From the NCBI GenBank assembly GCA_910585825.1, contig CAJUEY010000039.1, forward strand, positions 1 through 23,981: a DNA stretch of 23,981 nt, in the 5' to 3' direction. The notes under the pieces were generated by a model. The model did not search any database. It worked only from the letters and a program-made list of their open reading frames with translations, and was not told the origin of the DNA. The position numbers and the translations under genes were made by a program. The DNA is from an uncultured Lachnospiraceae bacterium (GTDB lineage Bacteria; Bacillota; Clostridia; Lachnospirales; Lachnospiraceae). Positions 1 to 6,331 of this stretch are shown here, one piece after another (within the stretch, counting starts at the first letter, position 1; every line of letters begins with the position of its first letter).

Positions 1-36
1 TTTAGCAAACGGGGATAATGCTGAGTGTAAGGCTAA

Positions 37-825
37 TTAATCAGCGTTTCCCTAGGTATTATTGGAGCAATATTTGGAGGGGATGATGATAAGCCAGATT
101 CTTCCATTGCATCTTCTGACAACATCTCTACAGAAGAAACAGAAAACAATTCTGAATCGAAAGATGATTTTCTGTCTGATGCAGAAATCATAGAAAACGA
201 CGTTTTGAACGGAACTGGTGACACGGTACTTGGAAAAAGCGGTTACATAGAGGCTTCCGGGTACGACATCAGCTATGGAGAAACTGCCGATTTTGAAAAA
301 CTATGTGACAAAATTGATACACTAAAAGATAAATATATGTGGTTTACAATTGACTTTTGCGATGGAACCGGAATTGTTTTTACTGGATGTGATATTTTAA
401 TGCCAATATATGGAGAACTGGATGAAACAAAAGCCTTGACAAAAACCATTGGATTTTTAACAAAAAATGACAACGGATATATATATGAAGAGCAGTCAAG
501 CGATACACCCGATTCATCCGATTCGGATTCTTCATTAACCATGGGGCAAAAAAACGCATTATCAAAGGCCGGAGATTATCTAAGCATTTCTGGTTTCTCA
601 TATGAAGGATTAATCAAACAATTGGAGTTTGAAGGTTTTTCAACAGAAGAAGCAACATGCGCCGCAGATAATTGTGGTGCTAACTGGAATGAACAGGCTG
701 CAAAAAAAGCTCAGGAGTATTTGGATGTTTCTTCATTTTCCAGATCAGGATTAATTGATCAATTAAAATTTGAAGGTTTTACAGATGAACAAGCTGAATA
801 TGGTGTAACGGCTGTAGGATATTAA
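37..825 (+). CDS. Ltp-family (superinfection-exclusion-like) membrane/lipoprotein, 5' end incomplete or frameshifted
   Basis: The C-terminal part (about nt 535-822) consists of two tandem helical repeats of the Ltp type (host cell surface-exposed lipoprotein family), each with a tryptophan or phenylalanine-glycine pattern: A-x-x-YL-x-x-x-x-FS-x-x-GLI-x-QL-x-FEGF. In Streptococcus phage TP-J34, Ltp blocks DNA injection by other phages. Upstream in the same frame is a hydrophobic stretch (SLGIIGAIFGG) followed by an acidic serine-rich linker, as expected of the membrane anchor and stalk. The frame is open from 37, but it contains no ATG or GTG, and four stop codons at 16-36 close it upstream. 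The only conventional start is TTG 205, which would remove the anchor and has no good ribosome binding site. I therefore think the true N-terminus lies in another frame (frameshift) or the gene is decayed. The exclusion role is inferred from the family. Confidence 0.6.
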   Translation, partial: LISVSLGIIGAIFGGDDDKPDSSIASSDNISTEETENNSESKDDFLSDAEIIENDVLNGTGDTVLGKSGYIEASGYDISYGETADFEKLCDKIDTLKDKYMWFTIDFCDGTGIVFTGCDILMPIYGELDETKALTKTIGFLTKNDNGYIYEEQSSDTPDSSDSDSSLTMGQKNALSKAGDYLSISGFSYEGLIKQLEFEGFSTEEATCAADNCGANWNEQAAKKAQEYLDVSSFSRSGLIDQLKFEGFTDEQAEYGVTAVGY

Positions 826-872
826 ATTAGTAATAAAACTGCCCAGCATTACTTACTGGACAAAATAAATTA

Positions 873-900
873 TTATTAAATCACTATAACGATTTAATAA
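873..900. repeat. AT-rich perfect inverted repeat ahead of the lipoprotein gene
   Basis: Ten-base arms TTATTAAATC and GATTTAATAA are separated by eight bases, ending 12 bases before the AGGAGG of the next gene. It could be a weak terminator of the Ltp gene (followed by AATAATTTTC) or an operator. The sequence does not decide between these. Confidence 0.5.
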
Positions 901-925
901 AATAATTTTCTTAGGAGGAAAAGTG

Positions 926-1372
926 ATGAAAAAGAAACTATTAGCAACTGTGCTGGCATTGAGCCTTAGCCTGAGTTTTATAGCCTGCGGAAACAGTTCA
1001 ACCACCGACAACACGGATTCTGCACAGTCAGAAGAAGAAAAAGAACCTTTAGATCTTTCTGGAACATGGAAATCAAAAGACAATGATGGAAGTTGGATGG
1101 AAGCTGAAATTAAAGATTCAGTAATTACAATTAACTGGGTATCTGACAATGGAGATACAAAATCAATCTACTGGATAGGTACATATAATGCTCCGACAGA
1201 ATACACAGATGAATATAATTGGACTTCCGAAAGGGACAAAGAACAAACAGACAGCGCATTATTGGCATCTACAGATGATACCAAAGAATTCTCCTATAAA
1301 AACGAAGAATTAACATACGAAACATCTGCAATGGGAACAACCACGACAATGCGTCTTACAAAATCAGAATAA
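926..1372 (+). CDS. Small secreted lipoprotein of unknown function
   Basis: A 148-residue protein with a classic lipoprotein signal: KKK, a hydrophobic core rich in Leu, Ser and Ala, then a lipobox FIAC with Cys21 as the lipidated residue. The mature part starts with an acidic Ser/Thr/Glu linker to about residue 45, followed by a small beta-rich domain (SGTWKSKDNDGSW, then alternating polar and hydrophobic strands) that resembles small lipocalin-like or beta-sandwich lipoproteins. No enzyme motif is seen. ATG 926 is chosen over the adjacent GTG 923 because AGGAGG (913-918) is then 7 bases away. It sits in the integrated element just after the Ltp-like gene, so a phage-related surface role is possible but unproven. 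No strong terminator follows before 1523. Confidence 0.8.
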   Translation: MKKKLLATVLALSLSLSFIACGNSSTTDNTDSAQSEEEKEPLDLSGTWKSKDNDGSWMEAEIKDSVITINWVSDNGDTKSIYWIGTYNAPTEYTDEYNWTSERDKEQTDSALLASTDDTKEFSYKNEELTYETSAMGTTTTMRLTKSE

Positions 1373-1448
1373 ACTAAAAACCGCTCCTGCGCCAACAGGA
1401 ACATTAAAGTAAACACTATAAGAAAATAGAAAATCTCTGGGGAGCATA

Positions 1449-1477
1449 TTGCAAACAAAATCTGCATATGCTATAAT
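1449..1477 (+). promoter_or_regulatory. Promoter of the antitoxin-like small RNA
   Basis: TTGCAA (1449-1454), a 17-base spacer and a perfect TATAAT (1472-1477). No plus-strand open reading frame with a ribosome binding site follows, and a strong terminator comes about 70 bases later, so the product is a short RNA starting near 1484. Confidence 0.8.
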
Positions 1478-1483
1478 GCCAAT

Positions 1484-1554
1484 AGGCAATTTTGAGAGTG
1501 ACATTCATTTGTTCACAAAGCAAAAACCCCGGAGCGGCAATCTCCGGGGTTTTC
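1484..1554 (+). ncRNA. Antitoxin-like small RNA of a type I toxin-antitoxin locus
   Basis: About 70 nt from a consensus promoter (TTGCAA-17-TATAAT) to a terminator with a 12-bp stem. It has no coding capacity. Bases 1492-1516 repeat the antisense of the toxin initiation region (1638-1664): TTGAGAGTGACATT against TTGAGAGTAACATT, then an identical CATTTGTTCAC, with two extra bases in the toxin copy. The RNA can therefore pair with the toxin mRNA across the start codon and beside the Shine-Dalgarno, and again through the shared, fully complementary terminator (1523-1553). This matches the RNA II arrangement of the Enterococcus par/Fst system. The transcript is predicted from sequence; its ends are approximate. 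Confidence 0.75.
1523..1553. terminator. Bidirectional terminator shared by toxin mRNA and antitoxin RNA
   Basis: Perfect 12-base arms AAAACCCCGGAG and CTCCGGGGTTTT around a 7-base loop. A T-run follows the GC stem on both strands, so it can end the plus-strand small RNA and the minus-strand toxin message. Confidence 0.9.
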
Positions 1555-1560
1555 TTTTGG

Positions 1561-1656
1561 CTAGTTGTCATCATTGTCACTGTCTAACCATTTGATGACG
1601 TAATGGCAAATTACGCCACCCACAACAGCAACTAAAATTGAGAGTAACATTTCCAT
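1561..1656 (-). CDS. Fst-like type I toxin, 31-residue membrane peptide
   Basis: A tiny gene beginning MEMLLSILVAVVGG, continuing VICHYVIKWL and ending DSDNDDN. This is a single hydrophobic membrane helix with internal glycines, then Lys-Trp-Leu-Asp and a short acidic tail, the plan of Fst/Ldr-type toxins, which insert in the membrane and disturb growth and cell division. ATG 1656 has a strong AGGGGG (about 1665-1670) 8 bases upstream. The TAG stop is 7 bases from the shared terminator stem. A minus-strand promoter lies at 1703-1732. The 5' leader contains UACCC, which could pair with GGGUG at the ribosome binding site and delay translation, as in Fst (inference). Some databases call such peptides holin-like. 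Toxicity has not been shown by anything here. Confidence 0.75.
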   Translation of the reverse strand: MEMLLSILVAVVGGVICHYVIKWLDSDNDDN

Positions 1657-1702
1657 TTGTTCACCCCCTCTCCGTTGCCGGATTGGGTATGACAACGCAA
1701 GT

Positions 1703-1732
1703 ATTATAACACAAAAACATTTATTTCAACAA
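1703..1732 (-). promoter_or_regulatory. Promoter of the toxin gene
   Basis: Minus-strand TATAAT (complement of 1703-1708). Possible -35 boxes are TTGTTG (1727-1732, 18-base spacer) or TTGAAA (1724-1729, 15-base spacer). The predicted leader is about 40 nt. Confidence 0.65.
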
Positions 1733-1743
1733 GATATAAAAAA

Positions 1744-1770
1744 CCGCTCAGTGCAACTAACACCGAACGG
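1744..1770. terminator. Hairpin between toxin promoter and integrase leader, terminator in both directions
   Basis: CCGCTCAGTG and CACCGAACGG form a 10-bp stem with two wobble pairs and a 7-base loop. Six Ts follow on the minus strand and CTTTTC on the plus strand. It would insulate the toxin locus from the integrase transcript on either strand. Confidence 0.6.
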
Positions 1771-1790
1771 CTTTTCACAGATACCTGAAT

Positions 1791-1857
1791 ATGATACCTA
1801 CAACGCATATTTATTGTATCATCTTCGGGAACAGCTTGCAAGCGTAACCTTTGTTCC
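1791..1857. promoter_or_regulatory. Integrase upstream region with two inverted repeats
   Basis: ATGATAC (1791-1797) is mirrored by GTATCAT (1816-1822), and GGAACA (1828-1833) by TGTTCC (1852-1857). The second pair overlaps the proposed integrase -35 box. These are candidate operator or recombinase arm sites. No protein assignment is possible. Confidence 0.3.
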
Positions 1858-1879
1858 GGCTGGCTGTTATTTTTATACA
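1851..1879 (+). promoter_or_regulatory. Possible integrase promoter
   Basis: TTGTTC, 17 bases, TATACA. The start point would be near 1886, leaving a leader of only about 15 nt that just includes AGGGGG before ATG 1901. Confidence 0.4.
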
Positions 1880-1900
1880 CTTTTTTAGGGGGATGACGCT

Positions 1901-2896
1901 ATGAAAATCGAAAAACTACCGTCTGGGAGCTACAGAATAAGAGAAATGTATAAAGGCAAAACTTATGCAATTGTCACAGATTACAAACCTACACAAAAAG
2001 AAGCTTTAAAGCTCCTTGCAGGTGAGTTGGATAAGGAAAAATCAAATGGGCTAAGAATGTCATTTTCTGAAGCTGCAAATAAATACATAGATGTTAAATC
2101 AAACGTTCTTAGCCCTTCCACTATTAATGGATATAAAGGGATCCTGCGAAACCTGTCAGATCAATTTGGCAATATGAATATCAATGATATATCCACTTCT
2201 GATATACAAAAAGAAATAAATGATTACTCCACAGGCCGTTCTCCTAAAACTGTACGAAATGCCCACGGCTTTATATCCGCTGTTTTGGGAATGTTTCGCC
2301 CGGAGCTTAATATTTATACAACCCTTCCGCAAAAGCAAAAAAAAGACGAATATATCCCCTCTGATGATGATGTAAAGCGAATATTGAAAAGAGCCAAAGG
2401 AACCATATACGAAATTCCCTTATTGTTGGCAACCTTTGGATTACGCCGATCTGAAATCTGCGCTCTTACACCAGAAGATTTGAACGGAAATAAACTGACA
2501 ATCAATAAAGCCCTTGTAGTAAATGAAAATGGAAATTTCGTTACAAAGTCCACAAAAACAACTGCAGGAACCAGAGAACTTTTCATTTCAGATTATTTAG
2601 CGGAGCTAATCAGAAAAAATGGAAAAATATACAACAAATCCCCTAACCAAATATATGAAAACCTGTGTAAATATCAGGAAGAACTTGGCATACCACATTT
2701 TAAGCTCCATGCGCTCAGACATTACTATGCTTCAATTTCGCATTCCCTTGGCATACCTGATAGTTATATCATGCAAGCAGGAGGTTGGAAATCTGATAAT
2801 ACTCTAAAATCTGTTTACCGCCATGCAATGGATTCAAAAAAAGAAGAAATGCAAGAATTTGCAGCCCAATATATTACAGAGCTGACGAAAGAATGA
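1901..2896 (+). CDS. Tyrosine recombinase / site-specific integrase
   Basis: A 331-residue phage-type integrase. Residues 1-45 resemble an arm-binding domain, about 52-135 are the SAM-like core-binding domain, and 150-320 are the catalytic domain. The catalytic set is complete: Arg182 (in FGLRRSEICAL), Lys219 in the beta-hairpin (KTTAGTREL), His270 and Arg273 (HALRHYY), Trp296 in the H/W position (GGWKS) and the nucleophile Tyr306 (VYRHAM). The gene ends 145 bp from the tmRNA 3' end and reads toward it, which strongly suggests that it integrated the element there. The start is ATG with AGGGGG 8 bases upstream. It looks intact, so the element may still be able to excise if its partner factors exist. 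No excisionase is visible in the window. Confidence 0.93.
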   Translation: MKIEKLPSGSYRIREMYKGKTYAIVTDYKPTQKEALKLLAGELDKEKSNGLRMSFSEAANKYIDVKSNVLSPSTINGYKGILRNLSDQFGNMNINDISTSDIQKEINDYSTGRSPKTVRNAHGFISAVLGMFRPELNIYTTLPQKQKKDEYIPSDDDVKRILKRAKGTIYEIPLLLATFGLRRSEICALTPEDLNGNKLTINKALVVNENGNFVTKSTKTTAGTRELFISDYLAELIRKNGKIYNKSPNQIYENLCKYQEELGIPHFKLHALRHYYASISHSLGIPDSYIMQAGGWKSDNTLKSVYRHAMDSKKEEMQEFAAQYITELTKE

Positions 2897-2979
2897 GAAT
2901 ACTCATGACAAATTTTATGACAAAAAATCTGTTTTTTGCAGAAAAATACAGTTTTGATTTACAAAATATTTATGTAAAA

Positions 2980-3032
2980 AAAGAGCCGGAAAGCGTTGAT
3001 TACTCAAATGAAAATTCGTTTTCCGGCTCTTT
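2980..3032 (-). terminator. Terminator downstream of ssrA
   Basis: Thirteen-base arms AAAGAGCCGGAAA (2980-2992) and TTTCCGGCTCTTT (3020-3032) enclose a 27-base loop. Reading the minus strand, the stem is followed by a run of seven Ts. It starts 8 bases past the tmRNA 3' end, so it lies on the element side of the predicted junction. Confidence 0.75.
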
Positions 3033-3040
3033 CGCCAAAA

Positions 3041-3377
3041 TGGACCAGACGGGAATCGAACCCGTGTCCAAAAATCAATCCCCTGTTCTTCTACGAGCGT
3101 AGTTTATTATTTTACATTCCCTCCGCGGAACTTGAATAAACACAATTCCCGTTTCAGTAGCTTCATGATACGCCCACATACGCAAAGCTTAATATGCGTC
3201 GTTTCCCACGTAGTCGAAGCCTGGCTCCTAAAGCGTGGGTGCTCTAGGTCAGACTGCTGCCCTTAGGCAGCGTAAGCTAAATTATCGTTAGCGTTTAATT
3301 TTAATTTTGGCATTTAACGCATTCCGTGCGGCTCGCTTCTCCAGCTTCATAATCCCTGTCGAAACCTTTACTGGCCC
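3041..3377 (-). ncRNA. ssrA: Transfer-messenger RNA (tmRNA)
   Basis: Rescues ribosomes stalled on broken mRNA, acting as alanyl-tRNA and then as a short message that tags the unfinished protein for proteolysis. The 5' end GGGCCAG pairs (one wobble) with the 3' acceptor strand CTGGTCC, the T-arm loop is GGTTCGATTCC, and the discriminator is A. The 3' CCA is not encoded: after GGTCCA the DNA reads TTTT. The tag reading frame ends KLKLNANDNLAYAA then TAA, the usual hydrophobic protease signal. The codons before it read CCA AAA, so the exact resume codon is uncertain. It follows smpB and has its own promoter. The length of 337 nt is normal for one-piece tmRNA. Its 3' end is the inferred attachment site of the adjacent element. 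Confidence 0.95.
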
Positions 3378-3389
3378 TTATTCTGAATT

Positions 3390-3418
3390 ATTATATCCAA
3401 AAATGCATAAGCGGTCAA
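3390..3418 (-). promoter_or_regulatory. ssrA promoter
   Basis: Minus-strand TTGACC (3413-3418), a 17-base spacer and a perfect TATAAT (3390-3395), ending 12 bases before the mature tmRNA 5' end. It lies directly after the smpB stop codon. Confidence 0.88.
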
Positions 3419-3422
3419 CCGC

Positions 3423-3884
3423 CTAGTACAGATTCTTCACTTTAAATTCTCTCTCCGATTCCCTTCTCTGGTCTTTCTTTGCTATATCCTGTCGTTTGTC
3501 ATAGAGCTTTTTGCCTTTTGCAAGAGCAATCTGCACTTTTACAAGACTTCCCTTCAAATATACCTCCACCGGAACCAAGGTATACCCTCTCTCTGCTATT
3601 TTCTGCTGCAGCTTTAAAATTTCTTTCTTATGCAGCAAAAGTTTTTTGGGCCGCAGAGGATCTTTGTTGAAAATATTTCCCTTTTCATATGGAGAAATAT
3701 GCATGCCGTATACAATCACTTCTCCGTTTTCAATTCGTATAAAGGCTTCTTTGATACTGCACTTGCCCATGCGCAGGGATTTTACCTCTGTTCCGTGCAG
3801 ACTGATCCCCGCCTCATAAAGTTCTTCCAAAAAATAATCATGCCTTGCCTTTTTGTTGTTGGCAATCAGTTTTTTACTGTCCAT
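3423..3884 (-). CDS. smpB: SsrA-binding protein SmpB
   Basis: The 153-residue partner of tmRNA. It binds the tRNA-like domain, replaces the missing codon-anticodon helix and carries tmRNA to the stalled ribosome. Family hallmarks are visible: NNKKARHDYFLEELYEAGI, GTEVKSLR, the oligonucleotide-binding barrel to about residue 120, and the basic C-terminal tail KGKKLYDKRQDIAKKDQRR, which enters the mRNA channel. ATG 3884 is chosen because it follows a GGAGG-rich site (AGGAGGGAGGAG, spacing about 6) and gives the usual length. An upstream in-frame extension to 3971 would overlap the end of rnr and has no family support. It lies 70 bases after rnr and just before ssrA, the common Gram-positive arrangement. 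Confidence 0.96.
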   Translation of the reverse strand: MDSKKLIANNKKARHDYFLEELYEAGISLHGTEVKSLRMGKCSIKEAFIRIENGEVIVYGMHISPYEKGNIFNKDPLRPKKLLLHKKEILKLQQKIAERGYTLVPVEVYLKGSLVKVQIALAKGKKLYDKRQDIAKKDQRRESEREFKVKNLY

Positions 3885-3954
3885 GCGTCTCCTCCCTCCT
3901 TTATGTTTTATCTGCCGATCAATTTTCTTAAGAAAAAACTTCCGCAGACATGTA

Positions 3955-6078
3955 TTACTCTGCAATTTCAAAATCTACTGTCCGAAGCAGCGTATCTGCC
4001 CTTACCGCCTTCACTTTTACCTTCTGTCCCAATTTGTACCGGCGGTTCGTAGCTTCTCCCATAAGCTCATACGTATTTTCCAGATATACATAATAATCAT
4101 CGGTCAAAGACGTAATATGCACAAGCCCCTCCACAGTATTTGGCAGCTCCACATAAAACCCATATTGTGCAACGCCGGAAATCACGCCTTCAAATACCTT
4201 TCCGATACGTTTTGACATATATTCGGCTTTTTTCAGCTTTTCTGTTTCTCTCTCTGCCTCCTCGGCACGGCGTTCCGTTTCACTGGAATGTTTCGCCACC
4301 TGGGGCAGAATCTTGTCATAATGAGCGATCCGGCTTTCCTTCATCCTTCCCCTCAGACAGTCTTTGATAATTCTGTGAATCTGCAGATCCGGATATCTTC
4401 GGATAGGTGAAGTAAAATGACAATAATACCGGGCTGCAAGTCCGAAATGCCCCGTGCTGATCACCCCGTATTTTGCCTGTTTCATAGAACGTAAAGTCAA
4501 TCGGCTGATCAATAGCTCCTCCGGCGTCCCTTCGATCTTCTGCAAAAGTTTCTGCAGCTCTTTGGGATGAATTTCATCCTGTCCAATATGAATGGAATAA
4601 CCGAAATTGTTGATAAAGGCTGACAGTTTTTGAATTTTCTCGCTGTCCGGATTGTCATGGGTGCGGTAAACAAAGGGCATCTGCTGCCAGAAAAAATCCT
4701 CTGCCACTGTCTCATTTGCAATCAGCATAAAATCTTCTATAATCTTAGTTGCAACATTTCTCTCATATGGTTGAATCTCAACAGGATGCCCTTCTTTATC
4801 CAGTTTGATTTTTGTTTCCGGAAAATCAAAATCAATGGAGCCTCTCTTTTTACGTTTACGGCGGAGAATCCCCGCCAGCTCTTCCATCTGAAGAAACATG
4901 GGTACAAAATCCTGATATTCTTCTATAACCGCCGAATCCTGATCCTCTAAGATTTTTTTCACATTGGTATAACTCATGCGGCGGTCTACCCGGACGACGG
5001 TTTCTGCAATTTTGTGGTCAATCACTTTTCCCTTTTGATCAATCTTCATGATACAGCTTAAAGCCAGCCGGTTCTCTCCCTGATTCAAAGAGCAGATGCC
5101 GTTGGAAAGGGCGTGGGGCAGCATAGGTATCACACGGTCTACCAGATAAACGCTCGTACCTCGTTCAAGCGCCGATGCATCCAGTGCGCTGTGTTCCTGC
5201 ACATAATTAGTCACATCTGCAATGTGTACGCCGAGAATATAAATTCCTTCTTCCTTTGTCAGCGTAATTGCATCGTCTAAATCCTTTGCGTCTTCTCCGT
5301 CAATCGTTACTGTCTGCCAATCCCGAATGTCCATACGGCCTGCCATATCTGCCAAAGATACTTCCTTTGCCACCCGTTCTGCCTGATTTAACACTCTTGT
5401 GGGAAATTCCATTGGCAGATCATATGCTTTGATCAGGGAAAGAATGTCTGTTCCCGGATCATTGATATGTCCAATAATTTCAATGATTTTTCCCTCTGGT
5501 TTTTTCCCGTTCTTTCCGTAGTCTGTAAGTTCCACAATGACCTTATGTCCGCTTACTGCACCTTTGGAATATTCCTTTGGCACAAAAATATCCTGCCTGA
5601 TCTTTACATCATCCGGAACAACAAAGCCGAAATTTGCCGCAGCATCATAAGTTCCCACAACCTGTGTCAAACCGTGGGATAAAATTTTGACAATGTTTCC
5701 TTCTCTGCGCTTACCTGTCTGAAGCGGGCTGACCTCTACCTGCACAACGTCCTGATGAAAAGCGCCGTTAGTGTTATCTGACGGAATAAAAATATCTTCT
5801 GTTTCTCCTTCTATGGTAACAAAACCAAACCCTTTCATATGAGCGGTAAAGATTCCTGTTGCAAAATGACCGGAAGATTTCATATATCTGCCTTTTTTGG
5901 AAACTTCAATTTTGCCCTCTGCCAGCAGTGCGTTTAAAACCTCTTCCAATTCCGGCCTCTGCTCTTTTGAAACGGAAAGCAGCATCGCCATTTCTTTGAT
6001 CTTCATGGGCACATACAGATCATCACAAATCAGTTCATAAATTATTTTTTTCCGTTGTTCCAATTGTTTTTTTTCCAT
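3955..6078 (-). CDS. rnr: Ribonuclease R (RNB-family 3'-5' exoribonuclease)
   Basis: A 707-residue processive hydrolytic exonuclease that degrades structured RNA and, with tmRNA-SmpB, defective messages. Order: a helix-turn-helix-like N-terminus (1-65), two cold-shock domains (about 70-200), the RNB catalytic domain (about 240-570) and an S1 domain (626-707). The catalytic acid cluster has the classical spacing Asp260, Asp266, Asp268, Asp269 (IDGEDAKDLDDAI), and the RNB signature HFTSPIRRYPDLQIHR is at 554-569. The protein stops at the end of S1 and lacks the long lysine-rich tail of the E. coli enzyme. ATG 6078 is preferred although its GGGAG is about 11 bases away. An in-frame TTG at 6129 would add 17 residues not typical of the family. 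It follows secG and precedes smpB. Confidence 0.95.
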   Translation of the reverse strand: MEKKQLEQRKKIIYELICDDLYVPMKIKEMAMLLSVSKEQRPELEEVLNALLAEGKIEVSKKGRYMKSSGHFATGIFTAHMKGFGFVTIEGETEDIFIPSDNTNGAFHQDVVQVEVSPLQTGKRREGNIVKILSHGLTQVVGTYDAAANFGFVVPDDVKIRQDIFVPKEYSKGAVSGHKVIVELTDYGKNGKKPEGKIIEIIGHINDPGTDILSLIKAYDLPMEFPTRVLNQAERVAKEVSLADMAGRMDIRDWQTVTIDGEDAKDLDDAITLTKEEGIYILGVHIADVTNYVQEHSALDASALERGTSVYLVDRVIPMLPHALSNGICSLNQGENRLALSCIMKIDQKGKVIDHKIAETVVRVDRRMSYTNVKKILEDQDSAVIEEYQDFVPMFLQMEELAGILRRKRKKRGSIDFDFPETKIKLDKEGHPVEIQPYERNVATKIIEDFMLIANETVAEDFFWQQMPFVYRTHDNPDSEKIQKLSAFINNFGYSIHIGQDEIHPKELQKLLQKIEGTPEELLISRLTLRSMKQAKYGVISTGHFGLAARYYCHFTSPIRRYPDLQIHRIIKDCLRGRMKESRIAHYDKILPQVAKHSSETERRAEEAERETEKLKKAEYMSKRIGKVFEGVISGVAQYGFYVELPNTVEGLVHITSLTDDYYVYLENTYELMGEATNRRYKLGQKVKVKAVRADTLLRTVDFEIAE

Positions 6079-6164
6079 TTTTCTTTGTACTCCCTTTCGA
6101 TACACAGAAATAGGCAGATCCGTTTTCAAAAAGCGCCTGTATGCAATCTCCCATAAGAGAAAAA

Positions 6165-6188
6165 CTCCCGTCCTGCAAAGGACGAGAG
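6165..6188 (-). terminator. Hairpin terminator between secG and rnr
   Basis: On the minus strand CTCTCGTCC pairs with GGACGGGAG (one wobble) around a 6-base loop, then five Ts. It implies at least partial termination before rnr. Confidence 0.7.
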
Positions 6189-6275
6189 CCTATCCCGTAT
6201 CACCGTCTCTGTTACGTCTTTTCCTGTTCAATTCCCACAGCGCATTCTTTGAAATACGCTTCCGCATAAATCAAA

Positions 6276-6300
6276 TGAAGTCTGCATCCGGCAGACTTCA
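6276..6300 (-). terminator. Hairpin after secG
   Basis: Perfect 9-base arms TGAAGTCTG and CAGACTTCA around CATCCGG, 32 bases after the secG stop. The minus-strand trailing sequence is only moderately T-rich (ATTTGATTT), so it may be a weak terminator or a processing or stability hairpin. Confidence 0.5.
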
Positions 6301-6331
6301 CTACTGCCGATGTTACGACAGTTTTAAGCTC

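Larger units (their letters stand above)
1492..1664. repeat. Direct repeats linking antitoxin RNA and toxin start region
   Basis: Copy 1 at 1492-1516 and copy 2 at 1638-1664. The first 14 bases differ at one position, copy 2 then has two extra bases, and the last 11 (CATTTGTTCAC) are identical and include the complement of the toxin ATG. Because the two transcripts run in opposite directions, a direct repeat in DNA gives complementary RNA, as with DRa and DRb of Fst. Confidence 0.85.
1..3040. mobile_element. End of an integrated element (prophage or ICE-like) at the tmRNA 3' end
   Basis: A full tyrosine integrase lies next to the 3' end of ssrA, the classical attachment site of many phages and integrative elements. 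All genes from the left edge to the integrase are on the plus strand, against the minus-strand chromosomal genes to the right, and comprise an Ltp-like lipoprotein, a second lipoprotein and a type I toxin-antitoxin-like locus, all typical cargo. The right boundary should be inside or just beside the tmRNA 3' end (about 3041-3080). The other end and the second att copy lie outside the window. No phage structural or conjugation gene is visible, so prophage, ICE or satellite cannot be told apart. Confidence 0.65.

Noticed and set aside
83..193. Small plus-strand frame starting ATGATG after GGAGGGG
   Set aside because: The spacing from GGAGGGG is too short, and the peptide is compositionally random; the neighbouring frame carries the clear Ltp linker sequence.
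1373..1448. Terminator for the lipoprotein gene at TCCTG/CAGGA
   Set aside because: The stem is only 5 bp and no T-run follows; termination more likely occurs at 1523-1553.
3041..3063. tRNA-like T-arm as a separate tRNA gene
   Set aside because: It has a T-arm and acceptor but no anticodon arm nearby; the 5' half pairs 330 bases away, as in tmRNA.
2893..3102. Plus-strand open frame containing MDQTGIEPVSK
   Set aside because: This is the antisense of the tmRNA 3' end (T-arm read backwards), a well-known annotation artefact.
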